Assembly (NCBI GenBank): GCA_013368445.1
Contig: JAACJO010000027.1
Span: 1-64,000 of the forward strand
Length of the DNA stretch: 64,000 nt
Reading direction: 5' to 3'
From: Leucocoprinus leucothites
Taxonomy: Eukaryota; Basidiomycota; Agaricomycetes; Agaricales; Agaricaceae
Made by a program: the position numbers and the translations under genes. This document shows positions 34,828 to 46,966 of the stretch, piece after piece (position 1 is the stretch's first letter; each line of letters begins with the position of its first letter). The notes beneath the pieces are model-generated. The model saw nothing but the letters and a program-made list of their open reading frames with translations. It was not told the DNA's origin and ran no database searches.

Positions 34828-36060
34828 ATGGCACCTAACTCCACCACTCAAGGCTCCAATCCAATGTCCAATATTGATCTTGAGGACAAGCTTCAATGAA
34901 TGGATGAGGAGGATGATTGCAAAGTAGCCAAGGAGGCAGAACAGAAGAAAAGGGAGGCTAAGAAGGCAGAACAAAAGAAGCACAAGGAGGAGGAACAGCA
35001 GAAAAGGAAGAATGAACTGCAGAAGAAAATGGCTGAGAAGAAATGGAGAGAAGCAGAGGAAGCAGAGAAGAAAAAGAGGGAGGCTGAAGAAGTGGAATAG
35101 TTGCAAAGGGAACAAGAGGAAGCTGAGCTTATGGAATGGATTTGACTCAAGGCTGAGAAGAAGGAGAAAGAAAGACAGGAGAAGGAGAAAGGGAAGGGAA
35201 AGAAAAGAGCAATGGAGGTAGAGGTTGAGATTGTGGAGAGTCTGGCAAAGAAAATGAAAACAACAGAAAATGCAAAGGCAGGCACCGGGGCTCAAAGGCC
35301 TTGGGCAAAACCAACAAAGTGGGCCAGCTGAGATGGCCAGGTTAACTCAACAGAGTGCGGTCCCTGGTCCCTCCAAGTATCAACTTACAGAGCTGGATGA
35401 TCAAGACAATGATCCATTGTGGACACCTGGCTCAGGTTTGGCCAGAGATGGAAGAGACAAGACTGCTGCCCTCCGAAAACATGGAAACTATAATGCCAAG
35501 GGAGGGAAGATAAAGATGGGTGGAGACAATGAGTGCAGGCAATGCTTGTATCTGGGCAAGAACTGCACCAAGCAAAGTGATGTATGAGTAACTCCTGATT
35601 CCCTGGGTCGGCTGATCAACTGACAACAATCACAGCAGCAAGTATATATGTGAACTGTGCCACACTTCAAAGCAGAAGTGTGCAGTTCTGACTGAGGCTG
35701 ACAAACAGCCTCATGAACAAATGTACAAGCTCATTGTTGAGCAGAGAAAGACCCATGCTGTGCAATCAGCTATTTTGAAGGAGTTGAAGAGTATCCAAGC
35801 TGAGTTGGGCACACAGCACTTGGCAGTATTGTCAAGTATCTATTCCCAGACAAAGGTCATGGATGGGCTGGCCAAGGACTTTGAAGAGTTCTATGACCGG
35901 CTTGTCCTGGATGACAAGGTGATGGATGATAAGGCACATGAAAAGGTATAGGTGGAGTGGGATGCCAGATTGGCTGCTAAGAAGAAAACCATGCCAGAGA
36001 TGTTGGATGCTGGATCTTGGGGATGAGGGAGAGGCTGGAGAGGAGGAAGGTAAGGCAGAG
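34828..36060 (+). pseudogene. Antisense gene inside element C: Lys/Glu-rich coil, Zn2Cys6-like cluster, coiled coil
   Basis: It lies opposite to element C pol, between pol and the 3' LTR, with ATG 34828 about 130 bp inside the LTR edge. In order: a long Lys/Glu-rich helix (34900-35230), a linker, CRQCLYLGKNC (about 35538-35570), a likely intron (donor GTATGAG at 35581, acceptor CACAG near 35634), then CELCHTSKQKC (about 35654-35686). A coiled coil (35700-35950) follows. Both half motifs are C-x2-C-x6-C. With the intron removed, about ten residues lie between them, which matches the Gal4-type Zn2Cys6 pattern. Stops (TGA near 34897, TAG 35098, TGA near 35143) and at least one frameshift break the gene. 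Function is inferred only from the motif. Confidence 0.65.
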
Positions 36061-36379
36061 GATGAGGGTGAGAATAGTAGTAAGTAGGTCATTTCCTCTG
36101 ATCCTTCCACTTGGCTCATGTACTTGTCATGACTTCTGTCTATTTATCACATCATGTACTTTTTAGGACTTCATTGAAATTTGCATGTTATTTTCTTGGG
36201 ACAAGGTGTGAGTAAGGAGGAATCTGAAGTAAGGAAAAGGATGAGAGGGAGATGAGGCTATTGGGTGTAAGTGAAAACAAAATGGTAAGTAATAAAGTAT
36301 GAAAAATTGTCTAAGTCCAAAAGAAAATGAGTGAGCTGGCATCATAAAGTGGGTGAAGAAAACATAGCTGAGATGCAGT

Positions 36380-39300
36380 CTAGGATAAAGGAAGTGGACC
36401 AGGCTTGTCAGGGTAAGCAGAATAGAAGTCAGAAAGAAGTTTAGTCACATGCATAAGTTCAGTAGTAGGTAATCATGAAGATTCTTTGTCAGTATCTTCA
36501 TATCCCAACCAGATGACCTTGTAAAGAAGTTTGTGTATGCAGCATTGATTGATCTTCAAATCTACAATGCAGGCAATCTCATACTCCAGCTTGTTGTTAA
36601 TGACAATAGGAGTAGGAGCCAGTTCTGTGCGATCAGAAAATGGATTGGGTGTGGTTGGCTCAAGCATGGAAATGTGGAAGACAGGATGAACAGCATGCAT
36701 GGAATCTGGAAGGCAAAGGGTGAATGAGTGAGAGCCAGGTTGGGCAATAATTTTGTATGGACCAAGATATTTTTTGGAGAGCTTCTTGGATGGACAGGTA
36801 GTGCAGAAGAATTGAGCTTTCACAAAAACTTTCTGGCCAACTCTGAACTCTGGGGCTGGTAACCAACGTGCATCAGTGGATTGTTGGTAGCATTCTTGAA
36901 CAGTGGCTATCTCAGCTTTGAGAGTAGTGTGTAATTTGTTGAGGTTGACTGTGAAGTCACCTGTGTGAGCTGATATGATATTGCATTCAGGATAGACTGT
37001 AATGCTAGGGTGATAACCCTTGTTGGCAAAGAAGGGCAAAATTCCAGTGGTAGTACTGGGTGCATTGTTGTATGCAAATTCTGCAAGTGGGAGGAGGTTG
37101 GACCAGTTGTCCTGCTGATAGTTGCAGTAAATGTGGAGGTACTGCTCTAGCATTTGGTTAGTTTGTTCTATCTGTCCGTTACCTTCAGGATGATAACTGG
37201 ATGTGAAATGAAGGCACATTTCTAGAGCTGTGCTGAGGGAATGGAAGAAGTGTGAGACAAACTCTGAACCATGATCAGAAGTGACATGAGAAGGAACACT
37301 GTGCTTAGAGAATATGTGAATGATGAATAACCATGCCAGTTCTGTGGAAGTGATAGTGTCATGAGTCAGAATGAATACAGCCTGTTTTGAGAGTCAGTTG
37401 ATGATAACAAGGATGGTGTCAAAGCCAGAGGAGGAAGGGAGTTTCTCGATGAAGTCCATTGAAATTGAATTCCAAGGGCATTCAGGAATAGGGAGTTGCT
37501 TGAGGTTACCATATGGCTTATGGCATTGAGACTTGGATCACATGCAGATAATGCAGGATTTACAGAAAGCCTTGACCTGAGATTGGATGTCAGGCCAGGT
37601 GTACTCACATCAGATGAGTTTGAGGGTCTTGTTCTGACCAAAATGGCCAGAAAGGACATGATCATGTTTGTATTGTAGAACTCTGAGTCAAAGGTTGTTG
37701 ATGTCAGGTACGTAAATCCTATCCTTGAGTCAAAGAAAGCCAGTGGAATTGACCAACCAGCAGCCTTCAGGATGAGTGATATGAGTGGATGCAATTGGGT
37801 CTTGAGGAAGTGAAGTAAGGATATCTGAATGAAGTTTCTTGAGATCTAATATGGTGGCAGCACACAGGGAAGGAGTGGAAAAATAAGTAGCTCAAACTGA
37901 AGCTGATAACTGTTCATGTGAAAATACAGGACAGAAATTATGAGGATTGACCAAAGCATAGCCATTATTTCCCCCTTTAGGGTAGATGTCCCATCATCTA
38001 GTGAGAGTGTCAGGCTTGGTTCTGAGATGGCTGGGTCAGAAATGGATGATAAGGTTAAACTGTGATATGAACTCAGACCAACGAGCCTGTCGATGAGTTA
38101 GGATCTTTGGAATGCAGAAGTATTCCAAGTTCTTGTGATCAGTAACTACATCAATAGGAAGTGAGGCTCCTTCAAGGTAATGCCACCAGGTGTAGAAAGC
38201 CTCGAAGATAGCAAGGAGCTCTTTGTTGTGAGTGTCATAGTTTAACTCAGCTGTGTTGAGGGTGTGGGAGTGGAATGCAATCGGGTGAACTTCATTCTCA
38301 TCCATGACAATAGAAAGGATGGCAGCAAGTGCATAATCAGAAGCATCAGTCTCAATGATGATTTGGGCATCAGGTATCCAGTGAGTGAGTATAGGAGCAG
38401 TGGTGAACACTTCTTTGAGGGAGTTAAAGGCTTGACAACACCATTCATCAAAATTCCACTTAGATGCTTTTTGGGTGAGGTGATAAGCAGGATGACAATA
38501 TCGGAATAGTTGTAAATGAAGTGTTGATAGAAATTGGTGAAATCAAGAAAAGACTGTATGTCTTTGACTTTCTTCAGTTCAGGCCACTCCTGGATGATTT
38601 TGATCTTGTCTTCTGACATTTTGAGACCATCTGGTGAGAGGATATACCCAAGGTATTCAACAGAATCGGAATGGAACTCGCATTTTTCTGCTTTACCATA
38701 TAGGCCATGCTTGCAGAGCTGCTTGAGGACATCTCAAACATGTTTCTTGTGTGTGTCAAGGTCGTCAGAGTAGATAAGGATGTCATCAAGATAGACTGTG
38801 ACACAGATGTCAAGGAGATTGGAAAAGATGTTGTTCATGAACTGCTGGAAGGCTGCAGGTGTGTTGGTGAGTCTGAAAGGCATAACCAGCCATTCAAAGG
38901 ATCCATAGCAGGTCCTGAAAGCCATTTTCCATTTGTCTCCTTCAGTGATCCAAATGAGGTGATAAGCATGTTGAAGGTCTATCTTGGTGTATATGTGGGC
39001 TTTGCAAGGGGAGTTGAGTAAGTCAGAGATGAGCAGGAGCAGGTAGCAATCCTTCTTGGTGATTCAATTAAGGCTGCAGAAATCAACACAAAGTTGTAAT
39101 GGACTGTCTTTCTTCCGAATGAAGAGAATGGGTATGCCATGAGGCAAGGAAGTGGGGTGGATATACCAATAGATAAGTGTTCATCAATGAATTCATGGAG
39201 TGACTCAAGCTCGGATGGAGATAATGAATAGATAGTGCCAATGGGAGGTTGAGCACACTCTTCAATATTGATTTTGAGATCATATGGGCAATGTAGTGCA

Positions 39301-40136
39301 AGGCTATTGGTGCAAGCTTTGCTGAACACATTGGTGAATTCATGATATTTTTTGGGCACTTTAGAAGGGTAAATTGACTCATCAGAAACCCAAGCCAAAT
39401 TAGTGGAAGTAGAAGGTAAGCTGAGGTTGAGGTGGAAGTTTACTGAACCAGGAAGGCACGAAGCATGAATGTATGCAGCAGCATTGATGATAGAAATGCA
39501 AGGAGCTGTTGCAATACCAGGAGTAGACATAGAAGTCCCAGAAGATGGTGAATTCAGAGGAGGAATGTCAACCATCAGGCTAGGAGCAGGTGACAATGTA
39601 GGAGCCACTATGGGAGTGGATGCGATGCAGGCAGAAGGGGCAAGATTATCCTGCAAATGTGATCAGAAAGATATACTGCTTGAAACCCAGTCAATCAATG
39701 GATTGTAGCAGGTGAGCCAGTTGTGTCCTAGTACCACAGAGCAGGAAGAATCAAGCTGAGTGACATAGAGGTCAATAGTCATAGATTCACCAGTAGAGAA
39801 AGTAACAAGAAGATTCACAAGTTCAGTAATGTAACTATTCAATAACCTGTCAAATAGGCAAAGCTCAATAGGAGGTAAGGGTGAAGTTGGAAGAGAGTGA
39901 GTGCAGACAAAATTAGAATCCATGAAGCAATGAGTTGAGCTGGAATCGACAAGAGCACAAAATGGTATCTGTTGAATATTATCAGATGAGCCAATGAGAG
40001 AAGAAGTGAGGGAAGTGATAAGAGAATTCAGATCAGAAAGGGTGGATGCATTGAGGCAGAGGAGACTCTCTGGTGCACAGATGAGCTCAATGCAACCCCC
40101 AGTCTGTGCAGAGTCCTGAGGGTCACCCTCTATTTT
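36380..40136 (-). pseudogene. pol of element C
   Basis: Protease (about 39970-39690) has DSS in place of DSG at the active site, so it is probably dead. RT has YLDDILIYS near 38785. RNase H is at about 38410-38036. The integrase (about 37500-36750) has SDHGSEF and PEGNGQIEQTNQ. The chromodomain is near 36560-36440 (VIWLGYED). The end is TAG 36380-36382. In-frame TGA codons at positions that fit Arg occur, for example, near 38737, 37995 and 37395; one TGA (36473) replaces a Trp. Confidence 0.9.
37966..37984 (-). promoter_or_regulatory. Candidate central polypurine tract of element C
   Basis: The minus strand reads CCCTAAAGGGGGAAATAATG, at the same pol position as in element B and nearly the same as the 3' tract next to the LTR. 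Confidence 0.5.
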
Positions 40137-41719
40137 TCCAGACTCTTTTCAGAGTCCTTAGGCAAAGCTGCTTTGACTTTGTGGATCTTGGCCCAGTTTT
40201 GTTTCCTGTAGCAATTCTTGACCTCGTGGCCTTTGCCACTGCAGAATAGATAGAGATCTTCATCGAGGCATTGTTTCTGCTCCTCGGGTGTCAGTTTGCC
40301 ATTTTGGCCAAGTTTGCTAGAGAGGTCAAATTTCAGTGTAGGGCATTGGGTACTAGATGTAGATAGAGTGGGGGTGTTGGATTTGGTAGTCAGGGCCTGC
40401 AACTGATTATGGTTGCTGTTGTTATTACTGTTACTGTTGTTGCCTCAATTATTGTTGCTGTTGTTGTTGCCAGGTTGAGACTGGCTGCATGACAGATTCA
40501 GGTTGGAAGAATTGGAGGTAGAGAGCTTGTTGGGTTGCTTCTGATTCAGAGAATTGGCAGCATCCTTCTCTGCAGCATGGGCATGAACACATTCATGGTC
40601 ACACTCCCAGTAGCATCCATCATAAACAATGGCCAATTGGTGCATTTCTTCAAAGGTAGTAGGTTTGCCCTGCTCACAAGTGCTGAGAGGGTCTTGGAAG
40701 CAGTTTGGAAGTCCCTTGTAGTAATGGTGACAGAGAACCTCATTGTTCCAACCAAGTTGGGAGGCATGTTTCAGGAACTTGACTTTATAAGTGGCAATTT
40801 TATCACCCAGTTTCATGTGCAGGGTATCAAGCATCTTGGCTGCTTCTCCCTTTGGGTTATCAATGCCAAAATGCATACAGAGCTCACAGACAAATGCACT
40901 CCAATTGTTGAACCAGTCATGGAAGACACCCTGTTCTTCCTGAGTGAGGCTGACCTCAAACCAGTCAAGCATGACACCAGTGAGGTAGGTTATAGTGAAG
41001 TCAGCTTTCTGATTGTCATGCTGGAACTGAGTGGGATTGGCTTGGAAATATAGACGGTATTGGATTAGGAAAGTGTTGAGTTTTTTGGGGTCAGAGCTGC
41101 TAAAAGTGTCTGGGAGGTGAGCCTTATTGGTGCAAGTCTGGTTGGCTTGTGCAGCCACTTGGTGATCAAGATTGTCAGTGAGCCTACCCAAGGCATCAGC
41201 TAGACAATCATTGTTAGGAACCTGTCAGGGAGCTCAGGGATGAGGTGCCCATCAAGGAGGAAGAGGCTTGTCATCAGAAGAGTGGGAAGGGTCTTCAGGA
41301 TAATTATTGTCAGAGTTACCAGGACCACTGGGAGAGCCATTATAGATGGGTTCATCATCTTCATCATCATTGTCATGACCCATAGATTGATTATCAGCAT
41401 AGTCTGGACCATCTAAGTCATCTGGTTCCGAGGGGTCAGATGGATCTCCATCAGATGGCAGACTGCCAGGTGGGGTAGGAGTTCTGGGAGGATGGATGTT
41501 TCGAAAATGACAAAGAGGTAGTTGAGGAGAGCTAGTAGAATAAGGAGTTTCTAGGAGATTAGGATTAAGATGACATGAATGGCGAGTGCAGATACTGATA
41601 TGAGGACTATTGTTGGTAAGATGAGATGAGCTTGGGACAAGAGGAGGAGTATGAGAGCATCTCTGCTCTGGTTATGCAACAATGGAGGTCTTGCCCTTGA
41701 TAGTGCAGGTGTTGACCAT
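40130..41719 (-). pseudogene. gag of element C
   Basis: ATG 41719 to TAG 40130, one frame throughout. The N-terminus is Pro/Ser- then Asp/Glu-rich, followed by a capsid-like region (41190-40550; FLKHASQLGWNNEV, YYKGLPNCFQD). The zinc knuckle reads YLFCSGKGHEVKNC: the first Cys is Tyr, so the metal site is lost. In-frame stops include TAA near 41680, three closely spaced TGA codons near 41220-41260 and one TGA near 40445. The frame ends at GGAAAAATAG, the counterpart of the element B frameshift site. Confidence 0.85.
40133..40139 (-). promoter_or_regulatory. Decayed -1 frameshift site of element C
   Basis: The minus strand reads CTG GAA AAA TAG. A -1 shift opens the pol frame ([11 protein letters not shown]), homologous to element B's SNPQNSAQAED. 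The heptamer is G GAA AAA, a degraded form of A AAA AAA. Confidence 0.5.
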
Positions 41720-41764
41720 GATGACAGAAGTGAGTGTGACAGTAGAATCTGAGTCTGATAATAC

Positions 41765-42325
41765 TGTTAAGTGCACAAACACTATGGATGGGGAGCCAAT
41801 GTCTAGGACTGGATAGACAGAGGTGGGACAGAGGTAAGGCAGGAGCCAGTCACTCAACATGGGAGTGGGTTGTGGCCTCAACTTATGTGTTGTGCTGACT
41901 ACTGATGCTTGACCCAGATTTCAGACAAGGGAAAAGAGCAGAGGATGAATAGAGAGTAGAGAGAACACTAGTATATTGCTAAGTTGATTATCAGACTGAG
42001 GACTTCAAGTACAAAGTTGTGCTACTTATATACAATGCAAAATATAGGATTGGATAAGGAAAACAAGCAAAGTAGTAAATGGAGAAATAATCAAAGTGGA
42101 GTCCACAAATTTTACAAGGCTAGAAGATATAAAATTTACTATTAAACAGTTGTCAGAAAATTTTGACCAGGCAGTATGAATTAATAAAATGGAAGATGTC
42201 AGAATAAGTCCAAAGGTGAAAGACCAATAAAAGCTAATGTAACTGATATGCAAAAGCGGATAAGAGTTCATGAAAATAATACCAAGTTTGAACTGTCAGC
42301 CATTCTTGAGGATCAGCTTGTGACA
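41765..42325 (-). repeat. 5' LTR of element C
   Basis: 561 bp, TG to CA on the minus strand. It is followed internally by GTATTATCAGACTCAGATTC, similar to the region after element B's 5' LTR. Confidence 0.92.
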
Positions 42326-42330
42326 ATCAA

Positions 42331-42548
42331 CAAAATAAAGATTGAAGGGAGAAGCTTGAGATGTAGCTTGACAATGATTGAAACTTAGTATCAGAGTATC
42401 AGCTTGTAAATAAGCTCAAGAAAATACCTAGAATGCAAAAGGATTTAAAGAGATTGAAGAAGAATGAGTTGGAGCTAGTTACAAAATTACAGCTTGCAGC
42501 TGGAGGTCTTCCAAAGCCTATAGAAAAAAAGCAGAAACATATGTGATG
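42331..42548 (+). pseudogene. Coding relic interrupted by elements B and C
   Basis: After removing both LTR elements, 34113-34142 joins to 42331 onward in one frame: FEKGLQVLDQQNKD, then LVNKLKKIPRMQKDLKRLKK to about 42548. Several TGA/TAG stops interrupt it. The highly charged helical text is protein-like, but I cannot name the family. Confidence 0.4.
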
Positions 42549-42601
42549 ATTATCTAGATTGGATCACAATTCAAAATTCAAATTGAATAACCTTAGGTTC
42601 C

Positions 42602-44095
42602 ATGGATAATGATTTAAGCTCTTTAGTAGCTTCAAAACCAAATGACACATTATTATCTGCCAATGCAATGAAGAAACCTAAATATGAAAATTCAGGCATT
42701 CAATTCCAAGTCCAAGTGCTTAATTAGTACAACAACAACAGCATGAATCACAACAGCACTGTCTAGCACTTCAAAACTATCAATCCAGATATAAGGTTCA
42801 GCTAACCAACACTCAATAAGTGGGTTAGAAATGAAGCTGAAATTTAGAAGGAGTGGGAAAATGGGAGGTATTTACATTCAGACTCAGAGCACATTGTCCA
42901 GGTACAGCAGCTGGATGTGAATGAGATGTTGGAGCTCAGGGTTTCAAAGGCAATGTCAGATGGGATGATTTTGAATAGACAGGCACTACATACAAAGTGG
43001 ATGCAATTTGCTAACTTGGCTGAAATATTAGAGGATGAAAGGCTATGGCCTGAGTCAAGGGTAGTTAACTTCTTTCAAGGCTTGTAATGGACTTCAGGAC
43101 TTAAAATGACATGGCAAGGCAGGATCAGTAGATCTAAAGGTAGTTAAGGTGGAATATACTCACTTCCAGTCCCTTCTTCAGGAGGGTTCATGAGCTAAAG
43201 GACATTTACATTATGGACAAGACTAGTCTCTTATATGTGTGAGTATTGAATATAATCAGATTAGAAGCATGCACAAATCATAGAGAACTTTCTTCATTAT
43301 GTGGCCTGATCATGGATTATCTGACAAGTATGTCCCTGGAGTCAAAGGAAGAAAAGTCTGACTTACATTTGCAATCACAATGAATGTAGATGGCAGTAAC
43401 AAGCTTCTACCATTGATTATAGGTAAATTCAGCAAGCCATGCCCCTTCTGAAACAAGACTGGAGAGTAACTTGGATTTAATTATTAGTTCAATGCCAAAG
43501 TGTGGATGGCCTGGGTTATTTACCAGGAGTGGCTTTTACACTGGAATAATGTGTTTCATGCTCAAGAATACCACATTGTCCTTCTATAGGACAATTTCTC
43601 TGGTCACATTGTTCTCCCTAGCCTCACCAATATCTAGATCATTAATTTTGCACAAAATCTCACATTGCACATCTAGCCACTTAATCAAGGCATTATTCAA
43701 AGTTTCAAAGCTCATTACCAAACAGATTTCATTGCATGAGCCATTGCCCATTATAATACTGATTACACTCCATGTGATATCTATTCTATCAATATACTTC
43801 AAGCTATTCAGCTTGGCTGCTCCACCTGGGAAGATGTTGATGTGACTACTATCTGGAAATATTGGAAGAAAACAAGTATTCTCCCAGCTTGTAACCCTGG
43901 GCCCTCCACCAACTTGATAATTCCCATTTCTACACTCCTTAACCCCTAGAAAACCTATGGTCATACCACTACTGATGATCCCATTGCATGTGTTGAGAGA
44001 GAATTGAAGTTGGCCCTTGATAAACTTCAGGTTTGGGGAGTCTTGCAGGCAAGTAATCAAATGAGCCTTGATATGTTGCTCAATCTGTTATAGTG
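42602..44095 (+). pseudogene. Pogo/Tigger-like transposase relic (CENP-B type HTH and DDE domain)
   Basis: One frame from ATG 42602 to about 44095. A psq-like N-terminus (KYENSGIQFQVQVLN) is followed by a CENP-B type HTH (NEMLELRVSKAMSDGMILNR), then the DDE domain: DIYIMDKTSLLY (first Asp region; usual Glu replaced by Lys), LTFAITMNVDGSNKLLPLII, KTGE...LGFNY and DNFSGH (second Asp). The tail is DDPIACVERELKLALDKLQV. Many in-frame TGA/TAG/TAA codons replace Arg or Gln. Such proteins cut and paste pogo-type elements at TA. It is the old host into which elements B and C inserted. Confidence 0.85.
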
Positions 44096-44239
44096 ATGCC
44101 AGCCTGGTCCTAAGCTGGTGTAATAGGTATCAGATTGATCCTATCAAAGGGGACTCCTTCTCAGTCAGATAGCTGGTAGCCCAATTTTGGTCATTGGTGG
44201 GTACCAGTTGTGACTAATAAAGTAGTACCATTTTCCTAA

Positions 44240-45240
44240 GGTGTTTGGGTACTGAAGGGAAGGTGGGATAGGTGAGTGCGGATGTGTTTGCGAGCATAAC
44301 AGCGTCCGTCTGTCATTGGTTCTGACCCAAGTAGATAGTTTGATTATTGATTGTTTCTAATGAGATTTTAATTGAAATGATAACTCAGCGCTAGTGCGAC
44401 GATATGAGATGTTGCTGAGGAGTGAAACGATGATGAGGGCGGCCGGTTTGAGTGAGAATGACGTTTAAGAAGCTCAAGCTTTAGAGCTAAACTGAATCAG
44501 AGAGATGGGGGTCAATTTCACTAAAGAAAAGGGAAATACATCCTAGTACTTAAAGCTACGGTTCTACGAGTATCTACAATGCTGTAGCTGACTATAGGGA
44601 GCAGGAAGGAGCAGTTTACGAGACGATTTGTCGAGATTTTGTAAGGGAAAGGGAATTCTAAGGAATATTAGTGGTGGAGAAGTAGGTAGAGAGAAGGGTC
44701 CATGTGGCCATTTAGACCTACACTATTACATTAGGCGATGAGACGAAATGATAGCGGTTGAGCCGGAGCACGAATGACGATTTTATTAGAATTTTAGAAG
44801 GAGAAAGAGAGGAGGAATGGAAAAGGGAATATAAAACAAACATTAAATGTTCGGACTTTTGTCAGTTGGATGACAAGCCCTAACTCAGTTGCGCTGAGGC
44901 GTTGGTGCCGAGTGCGAAATATGCGTAGCGAGTATTAAAAGGAAAGTGTAGAATGGAGAGAGGAAAGGGCCATGTGGAATTGAAAGAGAGAAGGGGAAAG
45001 TTGAGGGGGATAGTGGCTGTAAGCGGCAGCTACTGAGTGTTGAATCTGCAGGGTTGTCTTGATATAGTTGCCGGCTATGTTTGACAATCGGTTTGTTGCC
45101 AGGGTAGTGGGATATCAGTTAGTAGATGAGGAGTTGTTGAAGAGGGAGAGGACTTAATCAGTAGTAGAGAGAGGATGTGTGATGGCAGTGATATGACGTC
45201 ACACAACGTCCGATCTCTACAGTACCATCATTACATTAGC
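44240..45240. other. CpG-retaining, non-coding patch
   Basis: About 1 kb with many CpGs between CpG-poor flanks. Two imperfect internal echoes (around CTATTACATTAG near 44730 and CATTACATTAGC near 45229) suggest repeat or LTR remnants. No ORF recognised, and no matching terminal repeats or target duplication were found. Confidence 0.35.
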
Positions 45241-45449
45241 ACAGTACTACTACTAGTAATTAAATATTAATTTGATATCTCAGCCTAAACCCCTCTACTG
45301 TCTAATAATGTGAGAACCTGTCTGAGATCAAAGAGCAAAGCTTAAAGTAGTCAATATCACAGTTCTTGGGGCTGCAGATGGCCTTGCAGAAAGAGATAAG
45401 CTGAAAAGCAATATTTAAGTTATATATATATTTTACAAATAGAGCTAGT

Positions 45450-45767
45450 AATTCTGGTTCCCTAAAGCCAGAATTGTCAGTGAGAGTTGTTAATTCTGGC
45501 TCCAGAAAACCAGAATTTTCGGGGAGGGGTAGTAATTCTGGTTGTCTGAAACCAGAATTGTTGGTGAGAGCTGTTAATTCTGGTTCTGGAAATCCAGAAT
45601 TGTTGGTGAGGATAGTAATTGTGGTTCTAGGAAACCAGAATTTTCAGTGAGGGGTAGTAATTCTGGTTCTGGAAATCCAGAATTCTCAGTAAGGGTAGTA
45701 ATTCTGGTTCTAGGAAACCAGAATTTTCAGTGAGAGATAGTAATTCTGGTTTCCTAGAACCAGAATT
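45450..45767. repeat. 42-bp palindromic tandem array, 8 units
   Basis: AATTCTGG recurs at 45450, 45492, 45534, 45576, 45617 (variant AATTGTGG), 45659, 45700 and 45742. Each unit pairs AATTCTGGTTC with GAACCAGAATT across a short loop, so each can fold as a hairpin. Confidence 0.9.
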
Positions 45768-46966
45768 TACATCTAAGCTAAGAGGATCTAGATACAGACT
45801 AAATTTCAATCAGCACTGAATAGGAGGTGCCTGATCTGTAATGTAAAGATTGCATCACTCCCTGATCTGAATGATGGCCATATGAGATCTATAGTAGTGT
45901 CTATGTTGGTGGTAGATAACAGTTGTGCTTTTGGCTGTTGGTTGATCACTAAACTGCCACTATTAGAAGATGTAATTGTATCTACTGAATAATGAAACAT
46001 AATGATCAAAGGTTGAGCTTCAAGGTGTATTTTAGAGTTGATGTTCACAATATTACTATGTTAGAATACAACCTTCTTCAGAGTGGCTTTGCCTCTTTAT
46101 CAATTTGTATATAGATTACTTGTGCATGGGTATATATTGAGAATATGTCCACTGGCATATTCACACCTTTGATCAGTTATTAATTTGTGAATATTTTGTG
46201 AAGGGACTGTACAGTAGCTCGAAAAAATGTGAATGATGCTAAAAGGACAAAGTGTATTTTTCAGGTGTAATATCACAAGGTTAGTGCTGAATCTTGACTC
46301 CTAAATTGCTCAGTCCATGTATTGAAATTTGTCTCCATCACAGGTTCACTTACCACAGTTTGGGCTTGTAATACAGGGATGTCTTGTGAAGTTGGAATTT
46401 GCTATTACCATAATGGTATATGAATGATCCTGAGACCACCAAGATGACTGGAGATGCAAGACAGTCATGGAGGTCCTAAATGTGAGAAATATATCATATG
46501 AAAGGTGTAATCGAAGCGGTTTCAGTGCGTCTAGTATCATACTGCTTAGGGGAGGACAGAAATAGTAATTAAATGCATAAGACAGGGTAGTAAAAGACAG
46601 TATATACAGGTTTATGGGATGGAGAGAGCCTTTTGAGCAATTTAAGCAAGCTAGCCCGAAATATCTACTTAATTGGAGCTCAAGGACGGTACTTTGAATC
46701 CAATTGGTTCATAATTCATCATGTAGTCAAACAAAATGCATTTTGTAGGAATGCCAAAGTAAAATAGAATTGACCGATGTACTAATGGTGCAGTAAAAGT
46801 ATAAATGAGTTCATTTAATCGGGTTCTTCTGTATCTTCGAACAGAAACTTTTTCCAAGTCAATAGCTATGCTGAATCTTGAGATATTGTCCTATCAAGTA
46901 AAATAAGAGAAAATGATATACCCTGTTGAGCATAATTGTTATTAATGGACCCACAGCCTTCCTCTC
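45768..46966. other. Interval between two palindromic arrays, no gene recognised
   Basis: CpG-poor, with short minus-strand ORFs of no known family (45806-46048, 46346-46540, 46669-46857). The matching arrays on both sides suggest a single element. Confidence 0.3.

Larger units (their letters stand above)
34143..42325 (-). mobile_element. Complete Ty3/gypsy chromovirus, element C (minus orientation)
   Basis: An 8183-bp element with LTRs at 41765-42325 (5', 561 bp) and 34143-34698 (3', 556 bp), and a perfect 5-bp target duplication, ATCAA, at 34138-34142 and 42326-42330. It is related to element B in gene order, frameshift site and polypurine tracts but its LTRs differ. Only 30 bp of older sequence separate it from the CTATC of element B. 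Confidence 0.95.

Noticed and set aside
34819..35295. Leu/Ser/Phe-rich minus-strand ORFs that look like membrane proteins
   Set aside because: They are the complement of the Lys/Glu-rich helix of the antisense gene in element C.
44240..45240. LTR or copia element in the CpG-rich patch
   Set aside because: Short internal echoes exist, but I could find neither matching terminal repeats nor a target duplication or pol fragment.
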